64,000 bases of DNA from Amborella trichopoda. Taxonomy: Eukaryota; Streptophyta; Magnoliopsida; Amborellales; Amborellaceae. Where the stretch lies: the NCBI RefSeq assembly GCF_000471905.2, contig NW_006499207.1, forward strand, positions 4,691,460 to 4,755,459. Reading direction: 5' to 3'. The position numbers and the translations under genes were made by a program. Of this stretch, positions 33,801 to 44,596 are shown piece by piece (within the stretch, counting starts at the first letter, position 1; every line of letters begins with the position of its first letter). The notes below the pieces were generated by a model that was not told the DNA's origin, ran no database searches, and saw only the letters and a list, made by a program, of their open reading frames with translations.

Positions 33801-36800
33801 TTTATTTAACCCATCGTGCAAGTTGTCTTAAGCACTTACCATGTTAATTGGGGATTGCAAAATGTTAAAAAGTATCGGGAACTTCCATAAATAGGACGGT
33901 TATGATCGATATAGACTTATGAAACAACCTTTATTCCCTCAGCAAACTGAATCTCTCTCTCTCCCTCCAGGCAAGGAAAGAGAAAAGAAAGATGAAAATA
34001 ATAGGAGGATTTTAAAAAAAAAAAAAAACTTCAAAAAATATTCAAATGTTACCTAGAGAGAGTGGTGCGTGGTATTGAGAGAGAGAAGTTGCTAGTTATT
34101 TACAGGGGAAGAGAAAAAAAAGGTCAAAATAATAAGATTCTAAAAAAACTCCAAAAAAAATTAATGTTACTTATCTTTAAGGGTATTTTAGAAACTAAAT
34201 TAGTGAGTTCATAAATCCAAGATACATGGAGAGTGAAAGGAGGTATGTAGAGAGAGGAAAATATATAGAAAGAGGGAAAGAAATGGGGTATAGAGAGAGC
34301 GAGTATGAAGGCCAAAAGTTAAATATCAAAATCTAAAGGTAAATCGTTTCAAACAGTAGGTGTTCACCCTAAAAACAATGAAATTAGCAGTCGAAATGTT
34401 TTTTTTACTATAATTATTATTTTTAGTTTTGAAAATTTATTTATTTATACATATTCATAATCTCCATGTTAGAGATTACATGTTTTTAAAAATTATGTCT
34501 TAAAATTCATCTCAAAAAATATATTTATTAAGAGGCCCTGTATTTCTGTATACGCTGGCTTGGCCGCATAGAAACCATATCCAAATCTAAAAGAATGTCT
34601 CCCTCTCTCTCCCTCCAGGCAAGGGTAAGTTTTTATTTTTTGAGAAATCTAATTTTGTCAAGAGATGGAGAGAAAATAAAAAAAAAAGAGAAAAACACGT
34701 TTTTTTTTTTTTTTTTGAGATGAAGGTATTTTCATTGGCCTTGCCCCGTTTTCATTGCCCTTCATTATTACCTTGATTATTTAGAGTGTAAACGTGCACA
34801 CAGTCATAGTAATGCCTACCTACTATTTTTATATGTCTCTGATGTACATTTTTAGTCTCTTAATTACTGCTGCTCCATCAAAAACACAATCCCTATTTTT
34901 ATATCTAAATTTTTTGATGTATTCTTTTTTTCTATCTACAAATTCGTCTTCTTGCGATCAGGTAGGTCTCATTCATCCTCTCATTATTTAATATTTTACT
35001 TACTATGTCTCTTTTTTCTTTTTTTTTCTCATACCATTATGTTATTGCTTCATTTATTACTATTTTTTGTCTTTTATTTAGAGTTCATAAAAAAATTACA
35101 TGGTATGTAGACATTTTTTCTTGTTTCATGGTTTCATGTAGATAACAATAACTATGATTTATTTTTTCCTAATATACTAGGAGATAGAAGTAGTGATGGA
35201 TATTTCAAGTTATAAACATTGTACGAGTAGAGTCGTAATATTGAAATTGTTTTGGTTAATGTATGTTTTGATAATTTTCTAATTTTATAATTTAACTGAT
35301 ATGATTTATTTTTAAGTAATTAAAAAGTAAATAAAGAGTATGGTATTTTTCAGTTATAATAAAAATAAAATTAAGGGATAAAATAATTTTGAAAATCGAT
35401 TGAACCATTAAGACTCCATCATGCAAGGATATATTATTTTTATCTTTCATATCCCTTATTTCAGAGTCACATTTTTAAACAATGAGAATTCATAAGTAAA
35501 AAAAGGAAAAATTCGGATGGGTAATTTTTCTTTTTATGTAAAATTTTAAAAAGTCAATATATTTAGAAAACCTAACCTTATTTATTTGGACTCTAACGAT
35601 CCATGTGCCTTTCATTCCCCTTATTTTAAATAACTACTTTTAATACAATAAAAATCGTAACCAAAAACTAAGAATTTTCATTTTTTGTACTTCTTAGGAA
35701 AAAGATAATTAAAATTTTAAAATTTATTTTAGAGCTCTTGTTATGTGCTCCTATAGGAGAGTATTACTCCCTTGGGAAATGTACTGCTTAGGAGTATTTT
35801 GTTGATCTGAAATATTGAAATCTATTTTAAAATCAAAATAGGAGTATTTCAAAATAAAGGAAAACCGTTATAAGTAGGATGGAGTTTCTACAAGGCCCGA
35901 TGAAAACAAAATAAAGCGTCATCTCAAATTTTTTGTCTGAAAATGACAAAAATCTCCACGATGGCTCAAAAATCAATTTCTAACACCAACAATAAAATTT
36001 GAAACTAAAAAAATAGTGCAAATCTTGTGGACATATGAAAATTTATTTTTAGGGTGTAAGGGACGGCCTAGATAATTGTTGTAATATACATTATTTTTAG
36101 AGCTTTAAAAACTTATTTTTAGGGCAAAAGGGACGGCCTAGATAATTGTTGTAATATACATTAGTTTTAGAGCTTTAAATCTTTTTTTTTTTTTTACAAA
36201 CATAATGTTCAAGCCGGGATGATCAATGTTTGAATTACATTTTCCAATAAATTATGAGGTAAGGATTTACTTATATTAATAAGCGTCCAGCGCTATCCAA
36301 CCAATTTCCTTCAGTAAATAAGCACTTAAATTTTAACGTCTAACCATTGGTTGGTTTGTGTGCAACCCTATGACGTGATTTTTTAGGTAAAAGTCTCTTC
36401 AGAGACATCTGATATAATTGGAACGACACAACGAAGATTATTGTAGGCCTTACACTACCAAAAAGGAAGATTTTTTACGGCCTGATCCAAGGTGCAACAA
36501 TTTCCTTTAATTGAGTAGGTTGCATCACAAATTTTGGGATCCTAAAAATGCTCCGAGCTAGGGTTTTTGCCAGGGAAAAAAACGGTGATTTAAAAATGGA
36601 TCGTTGACCTAATCTGGGCATCCTAAAAACCGTTCTAGACCGGTGGATTGGTTGTCCAAATTGTTCTTTTAGTGATGGAAAAAATAGTGAATTAGTGAAA
36701 AAAAACGTAGAAAAATAATGAGCTGGGCAAAACCGGTCCAGATCAATGCATTGGCTGTCCGGATCGCCATTTTACTATAGACTTTAGAGAATCATTGTTT

Positions 36801-37980
36801 TACTATGTAGAACTGACAGTCCCTTTTTTAGATTCGGTCATTTTTCTATATATATACAGATTTAGAACAAGGTGACTTGATTCCTAAGTTAGACACAACG
36901 ATTCCATGCTGCCCCGAAGTTTTTTAAATCACTAAAACAAAACATATGCACCCCCTGTACGCTTTTGGCTCTTCAAAGAACCTCGAATCGTACACCACCT
37001 CCTTGCTTCTTTTTAAGGTATTAAATTATTAATTATAATCCACCCTCTCATAGCCTTTTCCTCTCTCGGCTTTCACCGTTACTTGAGATAAGAAATGGGT
37101 TTCTCTAGGTTTGTTTCTTTTTGGAAGAGATTTGCAGCAACTGCCAATGGTTTTCCTATTACAAATAAAATAGAAAACAAAAGCTCTTGATACACCAGAT
37201 TGCAATATATTTCCATAGTCATAAGTGTTGGTTTTATCTTTTCGTTATCTTCACATCGTCAAAAGTGTTGTTTTCTAGATGGAACGTCCCTTTTCGGTGG
37301 AAGGATTTATGGGGAATTTTGGTTTTTATTTGTGGCAATGAGATGAGATAAGAGTTGTAATAAGATTAAGATTAGATATATACATTAAATGTGAACCCTT
37401 TCTGGATGGGGAATCTAGGAAGGTGCACGTTTATATAATAAAGATTTATAGAGAGAGATTAATGAACTTTAACTTTTGTTAAGAGCATCACATTCCTTTG
37501 TCTTATTCTCTCTCTCCTCTTTGTTTTCCCTCATTTTCAGTCCCAATGTCTCTTTTTCCTACATCCATGACTAACATGCCATCTCCATCAAAGGACTCCC
37601 ATATCCATGACATGCCATCTCCATCAAAGGATATGGGGATTTGAGTTATGTATATTTTGCTTTTGCTTCTAATAATTAAAAGCCGATCTGAAGTTGCACG
37701 CATTAACTTTCGAACCGAGAGAACTATGCTACGAAGGAATAACGGGAACAACACCAACTGCAATAGGGTAATCAGATTAAAAAATGTGTCTGACATTTAT
37801 TTGGTCTTTTAGTTTTGTGTTTCCACTACATTTGATATTTATTGTTGAATCCAACGTTAGTATTTGAGCTATTGCAATTAATATTCACCTCTAGGATTTG
37901 ATAACCTATTTAGATGGTACTAAAAAATAAAAACATTTTTGGGAAAGCTGTCGGCTTATGTTCATGCTTTTCACCTTTTT
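33801..37980. other. AT-rich non-coding region with small repeats
   Basis: No gene is supported. The phrase CTCTCTCCCTCCAGGCAAGG occurs at about 33960 and 34605. A 70-bp tandem duplication lies at about 36040-36178 (GGGACGGCCTAGATAATTGT recurs at 36060 and 36130). CACTACCAAAAAGG at about 36456 resembles a CACTA-type terminus but has no partner. CATGCCATCTCCATCAAAGG is duplicated at about 37576 and 37612. Confidence 0.45.
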
Positions 37981-37984
37981 CTCC

Positions 37985-38600
37985 ATAGCAAGAGAAGGCC
38001 CCTGTGGATGTCGGATGTGTGGTGCAATCACCGACACGATTGGCACACATAGGGTGCACACTATGATGCATGCTGGGCACATTGCGTGCCCTAGACCTAT
38101 GGTGGTCCTACACAATAGACCGCCATGCATCCACATAAGCCGTGTGGACCCGCGCAGTCTGTGCGAGTGCGCATAGAGTCTGTATCCACATAGGACTATC
38201 GTTCGCAAACCCACCGTGTGGACGTGCAGAAGGCCCCAATGGTACACAAGCAACACATGGCATGTGCAACATGTGCATTATTGTGCAACCCAATGTGCAC
38301 TTGTACAAAATGTGTGCATGCCACACGTGTGCTAGAGAGTAGCTGGTGCCACATGTGTGGAGCATGTCAAATGATCGAAGGCACATGTGCGGGCACGCAT
38401 GCAAAATAACGCACGTGCGTGGCCTGCGCGTGGAGCACATGGCCTGAAGCCACATGAATACCGGTTCGGGATAGTTGCATGTTTCTTGTGTGTGGCAACG
38501 ACTTCGTTATAATGGACTTTTTGTGTGGCCTCGAGCCCATATATAAGAGATCGTATGAAAACCTAAAGTTGAACACGTGTGACTGCATCTACACCAGTGA
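37985..38600. repeat. CATG-rich repeat, copy 1 (forward)
   Basis: Dense in CATGTG/CACATG words. It begins near GGCCCCTGTGGATGTC and includes ACATGGCCTGAAGCCACATG (38439) and a TATA-like CATATATAAGAG (38539). Related in reverse orientation to 42300-43025. Overlapping open frames on both strands here are composition effects. Confidence 0.5.
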
Positions 38601-40150
38601 ACAATGAAGTTTACTCGGCCGTGGTTGCACAATAGCATAATGCAGCCTCAATGAAGCAAAATTAGACCTTTTTAAAAAAGGTGTAACTTTGCATCCAAGC
38701 GCTCATTTTCAACATATTATACATATTTTTAGGGTGGCCTGCAAAGTAGAATGCAATCAATAGGATCCTATCTAGTAATTGCACCCCTAACACCCTGTTT
38801 TTCTGGCCTTGAAAGTATGTTATGTTCTTTTACACTACTTATTGTATGCCATCGGTGTCAATAGAACATAGGCAATCTGATTGGATAGTGACTGCAAATA
38901 GCTTTCCCTTTCTCCGTGGTAATATTGTATCATGGATGTAAACACTTTGCTTGATGTCTAGGATAAAAAATATTCACTCTCCAAATTTTGACCCGATGTT
39001 GATTACCTACCCGACCCTTTTATGTATGAGCAATTTTTTTTTTTGGGTTACTTTTGGAGTACGATTTTTAGATTCTTGAAGATTCAAAGGAGCGGCATAA
39101 ATGATGATATACATATGTGAATATCTAACTGCAATGGAAGTGTTTGTGGACCTCCTTAGAGGGGAGAAACTAGATGATAACAGTTAGGTCATTTGGCATA
39201 AAAAAATCCAGTTCCTGCATGATGAGCAGGGTGTATTTGAAAGAGACATTCAATATGACCGCCCCTTGAGGAAGGAAAGGCGGCCCAAACACATCGTGAT
39301 TATGGAAGCCTACTAGGCATGGCTCTAAAGGGGTTGTTCTACATGCTTCACAAGGTTTAGAAGCATGCATGATAATCTAATTGGTCCGTTTGATGGTTAG
39401 GGAGATGTGGCGTGCTTCGTAGCTTTAGATCACTTGTACATTAGCGACTTGGAATCGTGCGCTCAAGTGGGCATTCCAAACATTTAAAATGCCGCCAAAT
39501 ATTTCTATGACAGAGTATTTGTTGTCCCCAACAGTTTAAAAAATTGATCGGTATCCCAGATCATATATTTTAAAAACCTATTTGGATCGATGAATCAGCG
39601 ATTTGGATCGGAAATCGACCGAATTGTTAGGATTAAGCTTTAAAAAATTCAAAAAAAAAAATTAAATTTCATCATAAATGTTGTTTTTTAAGAATCTAGT
39701 AAAAAATGGGGATGTTGCATTATTAACTTTCATTTTTTTATCGATTTGTGAATATTGAGATGTTATTTTCCTATATAAACTTATGTTAAACATTAAATTT
39801 ATATCATATAAAAGAAAAATCATAGAATTATCATTAAAAACTATATAATCATACATGGATTACAATAAATAATGAATTAAATCAATGAAAAAATGGCCAC
39901 TAAAATCTTGAATTGGCAAAAAACTCTAATCAGCTAAAAAAAACCAAAATTATTACAAACTAATTAACTATGATATTATATACTTAAATTGAAATTTTTG
40001 GTTTATATTTATAATTATTTTATTATACAAATAATAACAAATCCAAAAAAATAAGAATATTTTGTGCTACATTTTTTATTTTATTTTTTGACAAGATTAT
40101 ATTACCTTTTAAATCTTGATATATTGCATTTTGTTTTTTTTGACAAGCAA
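38601..40150. other. Non-coding AT-rich spacer
   Basis: Nothing recognisable as a gene. 39540-39640 has GGATCGATGAATCAGCGATT-like text that recurs loosely near 57890 and 58095. 39650-40150 is A/T-rich low complexity. Confidence 0.35.
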
Positions 40151-40154
40151 AAAA

Positions 40155-40500
40155 ATATATATATTGTATTACATTTTTAAAAAAACACCTTTTATTTTTT
40201 CCTTTTACTTTAGTTTCTTTTTTATACATTTTTATTTTTCAAAAACCTTTTATTTTTTATTTTTTCCTTTTACTTTATTTTGTTTCTCGTAGAGGACAAA
40301 AAAGGAGAATTTTTCTTTAAAAAAAACCTTTTATTTTTTATTTTTTTAGTTTTACTTTATTTTGTTTCTAGCGGGCAGTGTTTTTTTTCAAAAAAAGGAG
40401 TTTATTTTATTTTACTTTATTTTATTGTTTCCTTTATCTTTATTTTGTTTCGTATACAGGACAAAAGAGGTTTTTGTTTTTTTTTTGTAAAAGCCTTTTT
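40155..40500. repeat. T-rich degenerate tandem repeat
   Basis: Three to four loose copies of about 90 bp. Each has CCTTTTATTTTTTATTTTTT, CCTTTTACTTTATTTTGTTT and then a CG-containing tag (CTCGTAGAGGACAAAA, CTAGCGGGCAG, CGTATACAGGACAAAA). Confidence 0.5.
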
Positions 40501-40504
40501 CTCT

Positions 40505-40612
40505 TTTTTTTTTTTTTTTTTTTTGCAAAGCCTTTTAAAAAAGGATGGTGCCCAAGAGGCTTGAACCCTGAACCTGTTGAGAGTCATAACCAATTGCACT
40601 AGGTAATAGGAG
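40505..40612 (-). mobile_element. tRNA-derived SINE-like fragment
   Basis: On the minus strand an A-box-like TAGTGCAATTGGT (40601-40589) and a B-box-like GGTTCAAGCC (40567-40558) lie 34 bases apart. A short body and an A run follow (T run on the + strand at about 40506-40524). This is the layout of a tRNA-derived SINE head with a tail, though very short. Without a second copy it could be a chance match or a decayed tRNA. Confidence 0.4.
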
Positions 40613-40656
40613 TATGTTTTTAATGGCCAGATAAACCTTATAACCATTTTTTGTGC

Positions 40657-40708
40657 ATGTGGGAATTATCCCACATCGAAGATTTAACCTATGTTTGTAT
40701 CTTATAAA
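40657..40708 (+). promoter_or_regulatory. snRNA-type upstream element (USE) plus TATA
   Basis: ATCCCACATCG at 40668-40678 exactly fits the plant snRNA upstream element consensus RTCCCACATCG. A TATAAA starts at 40703, leaving 24 bases between. In plants that shorter spacing is typical of RNA polymerase III snRNA-type genes (U6, U3, 7SL, MRP). The USE is also the right arm of an 8-bp palindrome (ATGTGGGA-ATTA-TCCCACAT). The DNA expected to be transcribed (from about 40730) resembles no snRNA I recognise, so this may be a pseudogene promoter or a repeat-borne copy. Confidence 0.4.
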
Positions 40709-40894
40709 TCTTTGTGGCGAGCAATACCATGTGCGTTGATTGCCTAGCAGGTTGCTCAGCAGGGTTGTGACCTAACGCGTGGCAAATATGCCCTTAAATT
40801 TTAAAAAAAGTTCAAACTTGCTCTTAACACTTGAAATCACCGAGTTGATTCGACGAGTTATACCGCTCGGTTCTCTGTAGAAACAGGCAATTTT

Positions 40895-41205
40895 TCGTAT
40901 TTTGCTGCAACCGGCGACTTTCAGAACCGGTATAGGAGTGACGATTCCCGATAGTTTTCAAAACCGGCATAGGAGTAACGATTCTCGTGTCGAACCGGGC
41001 GAGTGTGGTTTGACTAGACGACGTTTCAAACACTGGTTGTCACAAATGATATGTGACAAATGATTTTGCTGGAACCGACGGTTTTCGAAACCGGCATAGG
41101 AGTGACGATTCCCGTGTCGAATCGGGTGAGTCTGGTTCGACTCGACAACTTTTCAAACACTGGTTGTCACAATGATTATGTGACAAATGATATGTGACCT
41201 GGGCG
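40895..41205. repeat. Tandem duplication, about 160-bp unit
   Basis: TTTTGCTGCAACCGGCGAC (40900) and TTTTGCTGGAACCGACGG (41063) start two copies. Both contain ACCGGCATAGGAGTGACGAT, GTGTCGAA(C/T)CGGG, and end in CAAACACTGGTTGTCAC. Copy 1 has an extra internal duplication of the CGGTATAGGAGTGACGATTC phrase. Confidence 0.65.
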
Positions 41206-42299
41206 CCAACATCCTGAGTGGTTAACAACCAATTTTGGTTGTACTCCGATTACTCCCTTGTTCTTGGGAGCAAATGAAGATTATGATGATACACGATGTG
41301 AACATCTAGACTTTTGCCAATCTATCTCATCATTTGGACTTTGAGGCAGAATGCTATTCTGTTACTGATAGTGATCTCGTCATGTTTCGAAAACAAAGCA
41401 AGCCTAAGGGTAGTAAGAAATCCAACGGCAAGCCTAAGCGTGGTACTTAACGGCATTTTATATGTTTTGAACGTCGTGTGAGCACATGATTCTTAGTAGC
41501 TTGGATACTAGCAAACCCAAGATGTAAAGCATGCCACATGTCTGTTAACATTGGATAGCTCTCATATTGACTTCCTCAACATAGTCAAGCGTACACAAGG
41601 ATCTCTTTTCAACCATGCGTGGTATTCCAATATTACTTGTTTATTGTTTATGGTGTAATTATTGGCATCGAATTTCTTCCCTCTAAGGAGCAATGCAGTC
41701 TATATGGGAAGAAATTTAGTAAATAACATGTATAACAATATTCATTAACATATGGTTAATCATTCACATACATGTATCATTGTTTCTAACACTCCCTTTT
41801 TACTCTTCAAGAATAAATAAAAAATAAAAAAACAGCCTGAAATGAAAATGTCACATTTAGAAAAACGCCAACGCTAACAATCACTATGGGGACAAAATTT
41901 GGAGGGTAAGACTTTTTTATCCTTGTCGTTAAGAATGTATTTGCATCCTTGATGCAAAAATCCCACAAAAAAGGACAAACTAATCGCGGTCATTGTCCAA
42001 TGCTATCCAATCAGCTTACCTACCTTTTATCGATAGCATACTTGGAAAAGCATATAATATGCTTTTACGGCCAAAACGATGGTTCTACTTCACTGCTTCA
42101 AGCGCTACCTTAAAAAAAAAAAAAAAAAACGAACAGCCCCTGCTAGCTATGTTTGACTTCATCAACTACCCTAGAAACATATATAATATATCAAAAAATA
42201 GACACTCGTATGCAAAGTTATGCCCCTTGCTAATTTTCCATAGTATTATTGTGCAAACCGTGTGCACAAACTTCATCATTTATTGCTAGTGCTGCGGCT
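41206..42299. other. Non-coding spacer
   Basis: No gene is supported. Short open stretches (41993-42289, +) have no known domain. Confidence 0.3.
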
Positions 42300-43025
42300 G
42301 CACTTGTTTGGGTTCAGATTATGGTACAGCCTCATACGTGCAACCTCAAAGCCACACAACAACTGACATGACGCAGAAAGCATTATTGCAAGTTGCGGCT
42401 GCACACAAGTAATAGTACAAACGTGGCTTCACCAATAATCATGAGGCTTCAGGCCATGTACCCCCATACATAGAACCTCTCATATGTGGGCCACATGTGT
42501 GCCTCACAAGTGCAACAACAACCACACATGTGAAAAATGATTAGCCAATGGCACGTGCCACATGTGTGCAACGTGGCGTGTGCAACGTGGCTTGTGCAAC
42601 ATGTGCCACATGAGTGGTTCTCACACGTGTTTCATTGTGAGCAATGGGGTCGATCTCAAGGCACGTGTGCATGTGGTACAATTGCCTCGTGTTATGCATG
42701 TGCATGTTGTGTGCGCCACACATGCTGCCATGCAGGCGGTGGGTGGCCTTCATGACCAGGTGATCCGTGTGCACCTTGCTGGACCACCCTGCATCCATTG
42801 TATCCCGCTAGCACTAGTGCATGCTCCGCAGTCATACACAAGGATTGTGCACATCATTGTGTGGTGGCACCATGGTCTGCCATTGGAACATCGTGGGTCT
42901 AAGGCGCATGGAGTACGTTCAATACATATTAGGCATGCTCGGGCTTGTCTCACATGTACTAATCACACTAATGCAATCATCACACGCTCCCTTTTCACAT
43001 GTGATGCCTACAGGGGCCTATAACT
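42300..43025. repeat. CATG-rich repeat, copy 2 (inverted)
   Basis: The reverse complement starts near GGCCCCTGTAGGCATCAC (43020) and contains ACATGGCCTGAAGCCTCATG (about 42455), parallel to copy 1 at 37985-38600. The 153-codon open frame at 42562-43023 (+) is rich in His, Cys and Val from CATGTG words and is not a convincing gene. Confidence 0.5.
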
Positions 43026-43409
43026 AAAAAAAAAAAAGCTAAAACACTCTCAAATCGTATTGTTTATGTTTATGTGCATCAACCACACTGGATATCAATT
43101 TTGTGATGCGAAGCTCTATTGGAATGACTCTGATATAAATATTAGATTCATCAGTGAATCCCAAATACAACGACATCACAAAATTAAAGGATCAAATGAT
43201 GATCACATACCTTTTTCGAATCTGCTTACTCTCTTTCAGTGGGTGTGTCGATCCTTCTGTTCTTTTTGAGTGTGGCTTTTGTAGTTCATGAGTTTGATGC
43301 CCATAACACCATACCAACATTTGATTCTTTGAACCAAAGATACTTTATATGCATTTCAAATACCCAAGCCCTTTGATGAGATGAATCTCTCCTATAATTT
43401 TTTTAAAAT
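43026..43409. other. Non-coding spacer
   Basis: I see nothing of note in this stretch. Confidence 0.3.
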
Positions 43410-44004
43410 GTGTGGTTTGTATAAAGTTGCAATCTTACTTGTAGAAATAAAATTATAATACTATGTACTTTTTATTTTATTTGGATAATGTAGATTTAAT
43501 ACATCATTTAAAGCATGTTAATATAGGATACATCTTTTAAGACGGTGTCCAATTTATACTATTTAAATAAAATAAATGGTGCATATTATTGCAACGTTTC
43601 TTATATAAATAAGTTGCAACATTATATAAACTTTTTTTTTTTCTAAATATTAATCCTAACACTATTGGAATTATCATCTTATCGCAATGCCACAAATAAA
43701 GTCCCTTATTGCCTGGAAATTATTCTATCCACATGAGGCAGTCCTTCCAAAAACAATGATTTCTTTTCACATGTCTAAATAATGCCACAAAGTCCTTAAT
43801 CTCCTAAAAATCTTTCCACCCACAAGGTGTTGTCTTTCCAAAAAAAAAAAATATCGTTCATAGATATATCGTTCTACACTATTTTTGAAGCTTTAAAATT
43901 TATAAATAAAGATGAAAATATATTTTAAGGACTATATTTCTTGACACTACTTGAATGTATGCTCTAATTTGATTGTTTAGAGCTAGGCTCTATACAAACC
44001 ACAC
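43410..44004. mobile_element. MITE-B copy 1 (595 bp)
   Basis: A perfect 14-bp terminal inverted repeat, GTGTGGTTTGTATA at 43410-43423 and TATACAAACCACAC at 43991-44004. The right end inward reads GAGCTAGGCTC and AATTTGATTGTTTAGAG, shared with copies at 57.2 and 59.1 kb. It is about 200 bp longer than those copies, so an extra segment (about 43470-43830) may be a nested insertion. Confidence 0.65.
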
Positions 44005-44029
44005 CCTTATTTTAAAAAAAAATGATCTT

Positions 44030-44596
44030 CTAGTTCCCAAAAATCAAGTTTTATAGCAAATACCCCAATACAAAAAATTTATTTATTTTAACAAAAATAC
44101 TCTTCCCATACATAACAAATCATTTTTAGATCCCAATAAGAGAAAACGCAAGACCGTGGTTGTATATCGCCGGACCCATCCATTCTACCCGACTGAAATT
44201 GTACACTGCCGAGCCGCTTATTCTATACATATTTTTCAATTTTGCAGGATCGTAGCTCACAAATGCCGGACCACTCATTAATCCAAATGTTGGACCGCCT
44301 CTTCCAAACTCCGAAGCGCCATAATGACATGTCAGACCGCCATGGTGAAGTGCCGAACTGTTCCAAATTAGTGACTTAAGCATTGGACTGCCTCTTCCAA
44401 ATGCCAGACAACCATGGTGAAGTGTCGGACCACCATGGTCAACGTATGAGGTAAGGGAGGGGTATTTTAGTCTCATTTTTTTTCCTTTTGTGAGGATATT
44501 TGCTAGGAAACATGATTTTGGAAAAAAAGTTGCTAAGAAAAGTTGGGGCTAAATTGCATAAGAGGTCCATTTTGAGGGGTTTTATGCAATTTTTCC
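44030..44596 (-). mobile_element. MITE-A copy 2, inverted, one end degraded
   Basis: The reverse complement from 44596 begins GGAAAAATTGCATAAAACCC and runs parallel to copy 1 (18024) for its whole length: TGTTTCCTAGCAAATA, the CATGGTGGTCCGACACTTC interior and ACCATAACCACGG-type text. The open frame 44476-44126 ends in PAIYNHGLAF as in copy 1. The distal end (near 44030) lacks the GCATAAAACCCCC terminus and abuts MITE-B copy 1. Confidence 0.7.

Noticed and set aside
36456-36850. CACTA transposon starting at CACTACCAAAAAGG
   Set aside because: No inverted partner, no subterminal repeats and no transposase were seen.
38108-38455. Overlapping 115-116 codon open frames on the minus strand
   Set aside because: They are composition-driven frames in the CATG-rich repeat, with overlapping frames on both strands.
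40280-40602. Phe-rich open frames
   Set aside because: They are translations of a T-rich tandem repeat.
42562-43023. 153-codon open frame
   Set aside because: It lies wholly inside a CATG-word-rich repeat. Composition is His/Cys/Val from CATGTG, and the opposite strand is open as well.
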